A stretch of DNA of 48,170 nucleotides from Parvibaculum sp049671045 (GCF_049671045.1 NZ_JBATUH010000115.1:1-48170); one strand, 5' to 3'. Counted from the stretch's first letter, positions 26,406 through 35,623 are shown. A program made the numbers and translations. Notes: generated by a model from the letters alone, not told the origin.

Positions 26406-28019
26406 GTGAAACAGACCGGGCCCTACATCAGCAAATACGGAGTCGATAAAAGCGGCTTCAAAAATCTGGCCGCCGCCCACTGGAACTACCGGCCGGCCGC
26501 CCTCTACGAGGAAGCAATCCGCCGGGGCGAAGGCATGGTCGCCGCGAACGGGCCCCTCGTCGTCAAGACCGGCGTTCACACCGGCCGTTCCGCGAAGGAC
26601 AAGTTCATCGTCCGCGACGCGAACACCGAAAAGTCCGTCTGGTGGGACAACAACAAGTCGATGACGTCGGAAGCCTTCGACCTCCTCCACCAGGACATGC
26701 TGAAGCACGCCGAGGGCAAGGAGCTCTTCATTCAGGATCTCTTCGGCGGCGCCGACAAGACCCATCGCCTCGCGACCCGCGTCTATTCCGAATATGCCTG
26801 GCACTCGCTCTTCATCCAGAACCTGCTGATCGAGCCGAAGCCGGAAGAACTCGACGACTTCCTTCCCGAATTCACGATCATCGACCTGCCGAGCTTCGTT
26901 GCGGACCCGGCGAAGTACGGCGTTCGCACCTCGACGGTCATCGCCTGCGACTTCACCAAGCGGATCGTGCTGATCGCCAACACCTCCTATGCCGGCGAAA
27001 TCAAGAAGTCCGTCTTCTCGATGCTGAACTACGAGTTGCCGCCCAAGCGCGTCATGCCGATGCACTGCTCGGCCAATATCGGCGCCAAGGGCGACACGGC
27101 GATCTTCTTCGGCCTTTCGGGCACCGGCAAGACCACGCTCTCGGCCGATGCGAGCCGCACGCTCATCGGCGATGACGAGCATGGCTGGTCGGAGAACGGC
27201 GTCTTCAATTTCGAAGGCGGCTGCTATGCGAAGATGATCAAGCTCTCGGCCGAGGCCGAGCCGGAAATCTACGCGGTGACGCAGCGCTTCGGCACCGTGC
27301 TCGAAAACGTGGTGATGGACGAGACAACGCGCGAGCTCGATCTCGACAGCGCCGCGCTCGCCGAGAACAGCCGTGGCGCCTACCCGCTCTCCTTCATCCC
27401 GAATGCGAGCGCGACCGGCACCGGCGGCCATCCGAGCAACATCATCATGCTGACGGCCGACGCCTTCGGCGTGCTGCCGCCCATCGCCAGGCTGACGCCG
27501 AGCCAGGCCATGTATCACTTCCTTTCCGGCTACACGGCCAAGGTCGCCGGCACCGAAAAGGGCGTGACGGAGCCCGAGGCGACCTTCTCCACCTGCTTCG
27601 GCGCGCCCTTCATGTCGCGCCATCCGACCGAGTACGGCAACCTGCTGCGCGCGCTCATTGCCGAGCACAAGGTCGATTGCTGGCTCGTCAACACGGGCTG
27701 GACGGGCGGCGCCTATGGCGTCGGCAACCGCATGCCGATCAAGGCGACGCGCGCGCTGCTCGCCGCCGCGCTCGACGGTTCGCTCTCGCATGTCGAGTTC
27801 CGCACCGATCCGAATTTCGGCTTCGAGGTCCCGGTCAGCGTTCCGGGCGTCGACACGAAGATCCTCAACCCGCGCGACACATGGGCCGACAAGGCCGGCT
27901 ATGACGCGCAGGCGCAGAAGCTCGTGAAGATGTTCATCGAGAATTTCGCCAAGTTCGAGGATCACGTCGATCCCGACGTGCGCGCCGCCGCCCCGACGGC
28001 CAAGCGCGCCGCCGAGTGA
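26406..28019 (+). CDS. pckA: Phosphoenolpyruvate carboxykinase (ATP)
   Basis: Converts oxaloacetate and ATP to phosphoenolpyruvate, the entry to gluconeogenesis when cells grow on acids or fatty acids. The 537-residue protein starts with GTG (GGAGAG upstream). The substrate-binding segment TGVHTGRSAKDKF is near the N terminus; the P loop GLSGTGKTTLSAD lies around residue 238, followed by the metal-binding GDDEHGW segment. Length is normal. In rhizobia ChvI controls pckA; its position divergent from chvI fits that but no site was recognised here. A strong terminator ends it. Confidence 0.97.
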   Translation: MKQTGPYISKYGVDKSGFKNLAAAHWNYRPAALYEEAIRRGEGMVAANGPLVVKTGVHTGRSAKDKFIVRDANTEKSVWWDNNKSMTSEAFDLLHQDMLKHAEGKELFIQDLFGGADKTHRLATRVYSEYAWHSLFIQNLLIEPKPEELDDFLPEFTIIDLPSFVADPAKYGVRTSTVIACDFTKRIVLIANTSYAGEIKKSVFSMLNYELPPKRVMPMHCSANIGAKGDTAIFFGLSGTGKTTLSADASRTLIGDDEHGWSENGVFNFEGGCYAKMIKLSAEAEPEIYAVTQRFGTVLENVVMDETTRELDLDSAALAENSRGAYPLSFIPNASATGTGGHPSNIIMLTADAFGVLPPIARLTPSQAMYHFLSGYTAKVAGTEKGVTEPEATFSTCFGAPFMSRHPTEYGNLLRALIAEHKVDCWLVNTGWTGGAYGVGNRMPIKATRALLAAALDGSLSHVEFRTDPNFGFEVPVSVPGVDTKILNPRDTWADKAGYDAQAQKLVKMFIENFAKFEDHVDPDVRAAAPTAKRAAE

Positions 28020-28042
28020 TCGCGCTTTCAGCGCAGTTTGCG

Positions 28043-28080
28043 AAAAGCCCGGGCCTCAAGGTCCGGGCTTTTCTGCTTTT
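28043..28080 (+). terminator. Intrinsic terminator after pckA
   Basis: A 13-bp stem (28043-28055 with 28060-28072, one G-T pair) with a TCAA loop, starting AAAAGCCCGGG, followed by TTTTCTGCTTTT. It separates pckA from the CoA-transferase gene, whose ribosome site begins right after. Confidence 0.9.
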
Positions 28081-28094
28081 CAGGGTGAGTAGCC

Positions 28095-29588
28095 ATGTAC
28101 AGGGATCGCATACGCAACAAGGAACTGCATGACAGGATCGTCAGCGCGGAGGAAGCCGCCCTTCTCATTCGCGACGGCATGACCATCGGCATGAGCGGCT
28201 TCACGCGGGCAGGCGAGGCGAAGGCCGTGCCGCTGGCGCTTGCCGCACGCGCCAAACGTGAGCCGCTGAAGATCACGCTCATGACGGGCGCCTCGCTCGG
28301 CAACGATCTCGACAAGACGCTCGCCGAGGCGCATGTGCTGGCGCGCCGCCTGCCCTTCCAGTCGGACCCGGGGCTCCGCAAGGCGATCAATGCGGGCGAG
28401 GTCATGTTCATCGACCAGCATCTTTCCGAAACGGTCGAGCTTCTGCGCACGCATCAGATTCCCGAAGTCGACATCGCCATCGTCGAGGCGGTCGCCATCA
28501 CCGAGACGGGCGGCATCATCCCGACCACCTCCGTCGGCAATTCGGCGAGCTTCGCCATTCTCGCGCCCAAGGTCATTGTCGAGATCAACCTCTCGCAGCC
28601 GCTTCTCCTCGAGGGTCTTCACGACATCTACATCCCGACGAAGCGGCCGCATCGCGAGCCCATTCCCGTGATCGCGCCGGAAAGCCGGGTGGGCCTGCCC
28701 TATATCCACATCCCGCCGGAGAGGATCGCGGCCATCGTCATCACCGAGAAGCTCGACAGTTCGGCGAAAGTCTCGCCGCCCGACGAGGGGACGCGCGCCA
28801 TTGCGGGCCATCTCATCGACTTCCTCGGCCATGAGGTGAAAAAGGGCCGGATGGGAAGCGATCTGAGGCCGCTTCAGGCGGGCATCGGCTCCGTCGCCAA
28901 TGCGGTGCTGCACGGGCTCATCGCCTCGCCTTTTCACGACCTTAAGATGTATTCGGAAGTCCTGCAGGATTCGACCTTCGATCTCTTCGATGCGGGCAAG
29001 CTCGTCTTCGCCTCGGGCTCATCCATCACGCTCTCGGCGGAGAAATATCGCGAGGTCATGCCGAATATCGGCGATTACAAGCAGAGGCTCCTCCTCCGCC
29101 CGCAGGAGATCAGCAATCACCCGGAGGTCGTGCGCAGGCTCGGCGTGCTCTGCATCAACACGGCGATCGAGTTCGACATCTATGGCAATGTCAACTCCAC
29201 CCATATAGGCGGCACACAGATGATGAACGGCATTGGCGGTTCGGGCGATTTCGCGCGCAACGGCTATCTCTCGATCTTCGTCACCAAGTCGATTGCCAAG
29301 GAAGGGAAAATCTCGAGCGTGGTGCCGATGGTCTCCCATGTCGACCACACAGAGCATGATGTCGATATTCTGATCACGGAGCAGGGGCTTGCCGATCTGC
29401 GCGGGCTTGCGCCACGCGAACGCGCGGCGCTCATCATCGCCAACTGCGCCCATCCGCTCTATCGCGACCGGCTCGCCGACTACTACAAGCGCGCGCTCGC
29501 GCGCGGCGGGCACACGCCGCATGTGATCGAGGAGGCGCTTTCCTGGCACATGGCGCTCTCTGAACGCGGCACGATGCTGCCGGGCTGA
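28095..29588 (+). CDS. Class I acetate/succinate CoA-transferase or acetyl-CoA hydrolase
   Basis: A 497-residue member of the acetyl-CoA hydrolase/transferase family that moves CoA between acetyl-CoA and carboxylic acids such as succinate. GMTIGMSGFTRAGEAKAVP begins the first domain; Glu288 in MYSEVLQDS aligns with the catalytic glutamate of the acetate CoA-transferase AarC, and GGSGDFARNGYLS is a conserved second-domain loop. A full-length enzyme. Placed after pckA but behind a terminator, so independently expressed; both deal with C2/C4 carbon flow. Sequence alone does not separate transferase from hydrolase; the Glu context favours transferase. Confidence 0.87.
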   Translation: MYRDRIRNKELHDRIVSAEEAALLIRDGMTIGMSGFTRAGEAKAVPLALAARAKREPLKITLMTGASLGNDLDKTLAEAHVLARRLPFQSDPGLRKAINAGEVMFIDQHLSETVELLRTHQIPEVDIAIVEAVAITETGGIIPTTSVGNSASFAILAPKVIVEINLSQPLLLEGLHDIYIPTKRPHREPIPVIAPESRVGLPYIHIPPERIAAIVITEKLDSSAKVSPPDEGTRAIAGHLIDFLGHEVKKGRMGSDLRPLQAGIGSVANAVLHGLIASPFHDLKMYSEVLQDSTFDLFDAGKLVFASGSSITLSAEKYREVMPNIGDYKQRLLLRPQEISNHPEVVRRLGVLCINTAIEFDIYGNVNSTHIGGTQMMNGIGGSGDFARNGYLSIFVTKSIAKEGKISSVVPMVSHVDHTEHDVDILITEQGLADLRGLAPRERAALIIANCAHPLYRDRLADYYKRALARGGHTPHVIEEALSWHMALSERGTMLPG

Positions 29589-29595
29589 GCCGCCT

Positions 29596-29763
29596 TCAGG
29601 GCTTTCTGGCCGCCCGCGTTTCCGCCGGCTTGCCGACATGGGTCGGCGTCCAGGCGGGCGGATCGCTGGCGGGAAAGGTTCCCTCGCCCGCCAGATCGAC
29701 GAGTGCACTCGCCTTGGCGGCTTTTTTCGCAGCCGCCGGCTTCTTGGCCTTTTCACGCTTCAC
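29596..29763 (-). CDS. Small conserved protein with FPASDPPAWT motif
   Basis: A 55-residue gene starting at GTG, with GGAGG eight bases upstream. The N-terminal half is basic and Lys/Ala-rich (KREKAKKPAAAKKAAK), like a disordered nucleic-acid-binding tail; the C-terminal half has DLAGEGTFPASDPPAWTPTH. Short proteins with the same FPASDPP(A/S)W core occur widely in proteobacteria and have no known function. It lies 74 bp downstream of polA on the same strand and converges with the CoA-transferase gene, 7 bp away. Confidence 0.7.
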   Translation of the reverse strand: MKREKAKKPAAAKKAAKASALVDLAGEGTFPASDPPAWTPTHVGKPAETRAARKP

Positions 29764-29837
29764 AATGGACACCTCCGTGGTACGACCCGTTTTAGATGGG
29801 GTCGACGGCAGGGAATCCCAAGGGCGTCCCCCCGCGA

Positions 29838-32750
29838 TCAATGCGCCTCGTCCCAGTTGCCCGCGGCGCGGGCGTCGACATCGAGCGGAACCGAGAGCTT
29901 GACGGCCGGCTCCGGCGCCGACGCCATGACGCTGGCGACGAGCTTGCAGGTCTTTTCCGCCTCGTCCTCCGGCACCTCGAAGATCAGTTCGTCGTGAACC
30001 TGGAGCAGCATGCGCGCGGCGACCTTGGCTTCGGCAAGCGCCACAGGCATGCGGATCATTGCGCGGCGAATGATGTCTGCGGCCGAACCCTGAATGGGCG
30101 CGTTGATCGCGGCGCGCTCCATGAAGGCGCGCTCGGCCGGGTTCCTGGAATTGATCGCGGGGATATGCACGCGGCGGCCGAAAACCGTCTCGACATAGCC
30201 GAGCTGGTGCGCCTGCTCCTTCGTCGCTTCCATATAGGCGCGAATGCCGGGGAAGCGTTTGAAATAGCGCTCGATATATTCGCCCGCCTCCTGGCGCGAA
30301 ATGCCGAGCTGGTTGGCGAGGCCGAAAGCCGAAATACCGTAGATGATGCCGAAATTGATCGCCTTGGCGCGGCGGCGCACGGCCGGGTCCATGCCTTCGA
30401 CCGGCACGCCGAACATTTCCGATGCGGTCATGGCGTGAATATCGAGCCCGTCGGAGAAGGCTTTCTTCAGCGCGTCGATGTCGGCGATATGAGCGAGTAG
30501 GCGTAGCTCGATCTGGCTGTAATCGGCAGAGACGAGCCTGTTGCCCTTCTCCGCGACGAAGGCCGTTCTGATCTTGCGGCCGTCATCGGTGCGGACGGGG
30601 ATGTTCTGAAGATTGGGGTCGCTCGATGAAAGACGCCCCGTGGTCGTCGAGGCCAGCGCGTAATTCGTGTGCACGCGGCCCGTGTCGGGATGGATGAAGG
30701 AAGGAAGCGCGTCCGTATAGGTGCTTTTCAGCTTCGACAGGCCGCGCCAGTCTAGCACGGCGCGCGGCAGGGCATGGCCCTGAACGGCGAGTGCTTCGAG
30801 CGCATCGGCATCGGTCGACCAGGCGCCCGTCTTCGTCCGCTTGCCGCCCTCATGCCCCATCCGGTCATAGAGGATTTCGCCGAGCTGCTTGGGCGAGGCG
30901 ATGTTGAAGCGCTCCCCCGCGAGGCGATAGATGTCCTCCTCATATTCCGCCATCTTCTGCGCGAAGTCGGCCGAGAGGCGCGCAAGCACATTGCGATCGA
31001 CCTTGACGCCCGCGCGCTCCATGGCGACCAGAACGGGTACGAGCGGCCGCTCCAGCGTTTCATAGACGGTGGTGCGGCCCTCCGCGACGAGACGCGGCTT
31101 CAGTACATGCCAGAGCCTGAGCGTCACATCGGCATCTTCCGCCGCATAGGCGACGGCCTTGTCCACCGGCACCTGATCGAATGTGATCTGCGCCTTGCCG
31201 GTGCCTGCGACCTCGGAGAAGGCGATGGGCTTGTGCCCCAGATGCAGTTCGGAAAGCTCGTCCATGCCGTGCCCGTGGAGCCCGGCATCGAGCGCATAGG
31301 ACATCAGCATGGTGTCGTCGATCGCGTCGACCCTGAGCCCGTGCTGCGCGAAGACGATGAGATCATATTTGATGTTCTGCCCGACCTTGAGAATGGAAGG
31401 GTCCTCGAGCAGCGGCTTCAGCGCCGCGAGCGCGTCGCGGAGCGGCATCTGCGCATGGGCTGCGGCATTGTCGAGATCGAGCCCGCCGCCATTTCCGTGC
31501 TGAAGCGGCACATAGCAGGCTTCGCCCGGCTCGATGGCGAGCGAAAAGCCGACGAGGCGCGCGAGCATGGGATCGAGCGAATCCGTCTCGGTATCGACCG
31601 CAACGACGCCCGCCTCCCGCGCGCGCGCGACCCAGCCCTCAAGCTCGGCAAGCGTCGTCACCGCCAAATATTTCGCCTCGTCGAACGGACGGTCGATGCC
31701 GGGCTTCACGATGCCCGGAACGCCGCCGCGCGGAGACGCCGCATCGTCCTTGCGGGCCGGAGCGGATTTCTCCGCCCCTTCCTTTCGCACGGGATGGGCG
31801 CCCGAGGCTGCGATCTTGTCCATATCGACGCCGAAGTGCTCGGCCACGCGGCGCGTCAGTGTCGTGAACTCCATATCCTTCAGGAAGCCGATCAGCGTCG
31901 CCGGGTCGGGATCGTGAAGCCCCATCGTCGTGATCGGCACATCGACCGGCACATCGTCATCGAGGGTCACGAGCCTTTTCGATATGCGCGCGATCTCGGC
32001 ATTGGCGATGAGATTTTCGCGGCGCTTGGGCTGCCTGATCTCGCTCGCGCGGGAGAGCAGCGTTTCAAGGTCGCCATACTGATTGACGAGTTCGGCCGCC
32101 GTCTTGATGCCGATGCCGGGCACGCCGGGCACATTGTCGACGCTGTCGCCGGCAAGGGCCTGCACATCGACCACCTTGTCCGGCGGCACGCCGAATTTCG
32201 CGATCACCTCGTCGCGGCCGATCGACTTCAGCTTCATCGTGTCGAGCATGTCGACGCGGTCATTGACGAGCTGCATCAGGTCCTTGTCGGAAGAGACGAT
32301 GGTGACGCGCGCACCCGCCTCATGCGCCTGGCGCGCATAGGTGGCGATGAGGTCGTCGGCCTCGTAGCCCATCATCTCGATCGAGGGGACAGAGAAGGCG
32401 CGCACGGCATCGCGCACAAGCGCAAACTGGGGAATGAGGTCCTCGGGCGGCGGCGGGCGATGGGCCTTGTATTGCGGATAGATATCGTTGCGGAAGGTCG
32501 TGCCGGAGGCATCGAAAATGACGGCGAGATGAGTGGGCTCGAACTCGTCCTTCGTGTCCTTGATCAGCTTGTAGAGCATGTTGCAGAAGCCGGCGACGGC
32601 GCCCGTGGGCAGGCCGTCGGACTTTCGCGACAGGGGCGGCAGCGCGTGATAGGCGCGGAAGATATAGCCCGAGCCATCGACCAGAAAGAGATGGTCGCCC
32701 TTCTTCAGGGGTCTTTCCGCAATGTTTTGAGGGGCTTCGCTCTTCGCCAC
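29838..32750 (-). CDS. polA: DNA polymerase I
   Basis: Gap-filling and primer-removal polymerase, 970 residues, with all three domains. The 5'-3' exonuclease occupies about residues 20-300 (FLVDGSGYIFRAYHAL, GYEADDLIATYA, GDSVDNVPGVPGIG). The 3'-5' proofreading domain keeps VDTETDSLD and the later YAAEDADVTLRLW, so it should be active. The polymerase domain has SADYSQIELRLLAHI (motif A), RRRAKAINFGIIYG (motif B) and QVHDELIFE (motif C). Start is GTG with GGAAGG upstream. Divergent from the ABC ATPase gene by 189 bp. Confidence 0.97.
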   Translation of the reverse strand: MAKSEAPQNIAERPLKKGDHLFLVDGSGYIFRAYHALPPLSRKSDGLPTGAVAGFCNMLYKLIKDTKDEFEPTHLAVIFDASGTTFRNDIYPQYKAHRPPPPEDLIPQFALVRDAVRAFSVPSIEMMGYEADDLIATYARQAHEAGARVTIVSSDKDLMQLVNDRVDMLDTMKLKSIGRDEVIAKFGVPPDKVVDVQALAGDSVDNVPGVPGIGIKTAAELVNQYGDLETLLSRASEIRQPKRRENLIANAEIARISKRLVTLDDDVPVDVPITTMGLHDPDPATLIGFLKDMEFTTLTRRVAEHFGVDMDKIAASGAHPVRKEGAEKSAPARKDDAASPRGGVPGIVKPGIDRPFDEAKYLAVTTLAELEGWVARAREAGVVAVDTETDSLDPMLARLVGFSLAIEPGEACYVPLQHGNGGGLDLDNAAAHAQMPLRDALAALKPLLEDPSILKVGQNIKYDLIVFAQHGLRVDAIDDTMLMSYALDAGLHGHGMDELSELHLGHKPIAFSEVAGTGKAQITFDQVPVDKAVAYAAEDADVTLRLWHVLKPRLVAEGRTTVYETLERPLVPVLVAMERAGVKVDRNVLARLSADFAQKMAEYEEDIYRLAGERFNIASPKQLGEILYDRMGHEGGKRTKTGAWSTDADALEALAVQGHALPRAVLDWRGLSKLKSTYTDALPSFIHPDTGRVHTNYALASTTTGRLSSSDPNLQNIPVRTDDGRKIRTAFVAEKGNRLVSADYSQIELRLLAHIADIDALKKAFSDGLDIHAMTASEMFGVPVEGMDPAVRRRAKAINFGIIYGISAFGLANQLGISRQEAGEYIERYFKRFPGIRAYMEATKEQAHQLGYVETVFGRRVHIPAINSRNPAERAFMERAAINAPIQGSAADIIRRAMIRMPVALAEAKVAARMLLQVHDELIFEVPEDEAEKTCKLVASVMASAPEPAVKLSVPLDVDARAAGNWDEAH

Positions 32751-32939
32751 GCCGTTTGCCTTCCTTTATCAGTATCAGTGGTCGAGCGCCGATGCGGGTT
32801 TTCAGGGAACGCCGCGCCTGCGGGATGCAGGGATGCGGCGGAACGCGAGACCGGACGATTTGACGCTGTTGCGAGGCGGATGATACCAACTCGGAACGCC
32901 GCGCACAAAAGAGCCCGCACACGATAAAGAGCCTTCTCG

Positions 32940-33947
32940 ATGGCCGAAATCATTCCCGCCGATCCCGCTTATTCCGCCAGGGCCGCCGTTCCGCCGGAGC
33001 CCGCGCCCGGAAACGAGACCGGAAACGCGATCGAGGCGCGCGGCCTGCGCAAGGTCTATCGCGCGAGCGGCGGCCAGCCCGCGAAAGAGGCGCTCAGGGG
33101 CATCGATCTCGCCGTGCCGCGCGGCTCGATCTTCGGGCTGCTCGGCCCCAATGGCGCGGGCAAATCGACCTTCATCAACATTCTCGCCGGCCTCGTCATC
33201 AAGACCTCCGGCTCGGCCTCGGTCTGGGGCTTCGATATCGACGTCAATCCGCGTCAGGCGCGGGCGGCGATCGGCGTCGTGCCGCAGGAACTCAACATCG
33301 ACCCGTTCTTCACTCCCGCCGAGGTGCTGGAGCTGCAGGCCGGGCTTTATGGCGTGCCCAAGCGCGAACGCCGGACGATGGAAATCCTGCGCGCCATGGG
33401 CCTGGAGGACAAGGCCGACGCCTATGCGCGGACGCTTTCGGGCGGCATGAGGCGCCGCCTCCTCGTCGCGAAGGCGATGGTGCACAATCCGCCCGTGCTC
33501 GTGCTCGACGAGCCGACGGCGGGCGTCGATATCGAGCTTCGCAAGCAGCTCTGGGACTATGTGAAATCGCTCCATGAGCAGGGCACGACGATCGTGCTCA
33601 CGACGCATTATCTCGAGGAAGCCGAAGCGCTCTGCGACACCATCGCCATCATCGACAAGGGGCAGCTCGTCGCCTGCGAGCCGACGCAGCGGCTCATCGC
33701 GCGCATCACCGACAAGAAGCTCATCATGCGGACGGCCCGGCCCGTGACGCCAGAAATGGCGGCGATGGAGGGGCTCAGAACCGAGATCACCCAATCGGGC
33801 GCGCTCTCCGTCCAGTACAATCCGCTCGAGGCGAGCGTCATGGACATTCTCGACCGGGTGCGGGCGCGAGGGCTCGAGATCGTCGATATCTCGACGGAAG
33901 AATCGGACCTCGAAGACGTGTTCCTCCAGCTCACCTCGTCTCACTGA
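32940..33947 (+). CDS. ABC-2 type transporter ATP-binding protein, orphan
   Basis: ATPase subunit of 335 residues. Walker A GPNGAGKST, Q loop VVPQEL, signature LSGGMRRRLL, Walker B VLVLDEP and H loop TTHYLEEAE are all intact. The C-terminal about 90 residues form the extra domain of drug/polysaccharide exporter ATPases (YadG/NodI-like). About 30 Pro/Ala-rich residues precede the conserved part. The membrane partner normally follows directly; here the next gene runs the other way and is unrelated, so the permease must be elsewhere or the protein has another role. Confidence 0.88.
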   Translation: MAEIIPADPAYSARAAVPPEPAPGNETGNAIEARGLRKVYRASGGQPAKEALRGIDLAVPRGSIFGLLGPNGAGKSTFINILAGLVIKTSGSASVWGFDIDVNPRQARAAIGVVPQELNIDPFFTPAEVLELQAGLYGVPKRERRTMEILRAMGLEDKADAYARTLSGGMRRRLLVAKAMVHNPPVLVLDEPTAGVDIELRKQLWDYVKSLHEQGTTIVLTTHYLEEAEALCDTIAIIDKGQLVACEPTQRLIARITDKKLIMRTARPVTPEMAAMEGLRTEITQSGALSVQYNPLEASVMDILDRVRARGLEIVDISTEESDLEDVFLQLTSSH

Positions 33948-33951
33948 GGCT

Positions 33952-33995
33952 GGCGAGGCCGGGGACGCCGGCGAGGCCGGAGACGCCGGAGACGC
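33952..33995. repeat. Short 18-bp tandem repeat, 2.4 copies
   Basis: Two 18-bp units (33952-33969 and 33970-33987, beginning GGCGAGGCCGG) differing at one base, plus an 8-bp partial third copy. They fill almost exactly the gap between the stop codons of the converging ABC ATPase and PAS_5 genes. There is no terminator in this gap. Confidence 0.8.
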
Positions 33996-33996
33996 T

Positions 33997-34506
33997 CTAG
34001 CCCAGCGGCGAGGCCCGCTTCACCAGTTCGCCCATCGTCATGCCGACATGCGCGCCGCCGACTGAGAGCGGCAGGCAAACAAGCTCGATTTCGGTCGCGG
34101 CATGATCGTCGCCAAACTGCGCGGCCCCGTGGAGGCGGAGGGGACGGCGCAATTCGCAGACGATGGCGAGCACCTTGGCGGCGGCCGAGGCGGCCTTGTC
34201 CGACAGGCCGTCGGCAAGGCTGCGGCCCGTGAAATCGCGGGCGAAAAGCTCGTTGAGGGCCGTGCCCATCAGCCGGACATGAAAATCCCTGGGCGTCACC
34301 GCCGGGGGCTCGGCCCCGATCAGGAAGACGGAGGGCAGGTGGCTCACAATGTCGCCGGGGTTCACATCGGCGCGCGCAGGCATTGGGCGGCCCGACCGCT
34401 TCTCGTTCCAATAGGCGAAAAGCTCGCGAAGGCGGCGGTCCTGGAGCTCAAGCAGCGGATCGATATAGACGTCGAAAGGAGATAGCCGCAGATGATGCGC
34501 CGACAT
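33997..34506 (-). CDS. PAS_5-family protein (second of two)
   Basis: A 169-residue protein related to the one at 8383-8910: both share AYW(D/N)E(K/R)R, a PMPARAD/LMPSRAE stretch ending in a conserved Pro, a FRFRLIGT/FHVRLMGT strand and a C-terminal CLPLS/YLPLS segment. It has no output domain or membrane segment. The ATG gives MSAHHLRLSPF; an upstream in-frame start would add an unrelated Gly/Arg-rich stretch. It has its own good promoter and appears monocistronic. Function unknown; sensory or regulatory by fold. Confidence 0.78.
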   Translation of the reverse strand: MSAHHLRLSPFDVYIDPLLELQDRRLRELFAYWNEKRSGRPMPARADVNPGDIVSHLPSVFLIGAEPPAVTPRDFHVRLMGTALNELFARDFTGRSLADGLSDKAASAAAKVLAIVCELRRPLRLHGAAQFGDDHAATEIELVCLPLSVGGAHVGMTMGELVKRASPLG

Positions 34507-34558
34507 GAACTTCCCAAACCCGCCCCCGGCCGCGCGAGGGCGGCCAAACATCCCGATC

Positions 34559-34587
34559 CGTATAGATCAATTCGCAGGGAGCGCCAA
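34559..34587 (-). promoter_or_regulatory. Promoter of the second PAS_5 gene
   Basis: On the minus strand, TTGGCG (34582-34587), a 17-nt spacer and TATACG (34559-34564). Transcription would start near 34552, about 46 nt before the ATG. Confidence 0.6.
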
Positions 34588-34736
34588 GCAGGCGCCCTGG
34601 CGCATTTCGGCCGATCCTCGTGCCGATTCGCGCCGGTTTCGGCCGGAACGGCGCGTAGGATAGGGCCGGAGGCCCCCGCACCCGGGGCGCGCGAAACATG
34701 CGGCGCGCCAGGTTTCGGGGCGGGCGTCACGGCGGA

Positions 34737-34765
34737 TTGTCAGGGCGTTCCGTTTCATCTAATTT
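34737..34765 (+). promoter_or_regulatory. tRNA-Arg promoter
   Basis: TTGTCA (34737-34742), 17 nt, TAATTT (34760-34765): close to the sigma70 consensus, about 40 bp before the mature tRNA 5' end. Confidence 0.65.
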
Positions 34766-34804
34766 GCGCCCCATCGAAGAGGGCCTTTCCCGAGGCCCGG
34801 CGCG

Positions 34805-34881
<77 letters not shown>

Positions 34882-35149
34882 CTACTTCCAATGACTAAGA
34901 CGGGCCTCCACATGGATGGAAATGCTCTGGGTAGCGCCAGGGTAGCACGCTCTATCAGCCAATTCCTGCCGATGTTTTCCACAGATTCGATCACTGCCAC
35001 GGCCCTTTGTCCGCCTCTCTAGAGAGTTAGAGATGAAGCGCTGAGGGTGGGTTCGCTTTCCACGGCCCCCTCTCGCGCTCTCCAAACAGGGCTGTAGAGA
35101 GCGGGCGGTGAGAAGCGAATGGGTGCTATGAACACCAATAGTCGATGGG
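34882..35149. other. Gene-free island edge between tRNA and ASCH gene
   Basis: No coding sequence I can support and no integrase. It contains a 12-bp perfect palindrome CTCTCTAGAGAG (35015-35026) and an inverted repeat CGCTCTC-N14-GAGAGCG (35076-35103), which could end the ASCH transcript. I found no second copy of the tRNA 3' end within the island. Confidence 0.5.
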
Positions 35150-35623
35150 TCACGCTCGCAAAAGGCGCACCACATTGCCTACATCTTCCTTATCAAACGA
35201 ACTCATTTGACGAAGACGTTTAGCTTCCGACGCCGTGATGCGAGCTAGTACCTGCGGCGGGTGAAAGCCCTCTTTCCAGATGCGCAATTGCTCTATGTTG
35301 ATGGGCTGCATGCGTTGAACCCTCGAAAGCCGAATTCCGATGGCTTCTCGCGCACCTTCAAAATAGCTATCGAAGTCGTCGCGGTTGATCGCAATGCGAT
35401 CAGAGTATGTTTCCCATACAGCTTGAGGAGTCCCCCGAAAGATAGTGTCTATGATTGCGACGCCAACGATCGAAGCAGCGGGCCGCGTCGCGTAAATCCA
35501 CAGACGAGCGCCGACCTCTATAGGAGGAATACGACGGCGAAGCTCGACTGTTTTTCTGCCCGATAGAATGGCCTCTGCGAAGGCGGGGCGGATCGAGATA
35601 ATTGCTTCACTGAATTTTGCCAT
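35150..35623 (-). CDS. ASCH-domain (PUA-like) protein
   Basis: A 157-residue protein with an N-terminal ASCH domain: AIISIRPAFAEAILSGRK followed by TVELRRR is the hallmark lead strand and G-x-K-x-x-E-x-R loop (Gly22, Lys24, Glu27, Arg29), and LWIYATRPAASIVGVA is the core beta-barrel. ASCH proteins bind RNA or modified nucleosides; E. coli YqfB of this fold is an N4-acetylcytidine amidohydrolase. Its Thr24 is replaced by Glu at the matching place here, so identical chemistry is doubtful. The gene overlaps the upstream 721-residue protein by 17 bp and is surely coupled to it. The C-terminal 50 residues are helical and unassigned. Confidence 0.82.
   Translation of the reverse strand: MAKFSEAIISIRPAFAEAILSGRKTVELRRRIPPIEVGARLWIYATRPAASIVGVAIIDTIFRGTPQAVWETYSDRIAINRDDFDSYFEGAREAIGIRLSRVQRMQPINIEQLRIWKEGFHPPQVLARITASEAKRLRQMSSFDKEDVGNVVRLLRA

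Noticed and set aside
33952..33995. CRISPR-like repeat
   Set aside because: Units are directly adjacent with no spacers and only 2.4 copies; no cas genes in the window.
34882..35175. Integrase or integrase remnant next to the tRNA
   Set aside because: None of the frames shows tyrosine recombinase motifs (R..H-x-x-R..Y); the readable frames look like chance.
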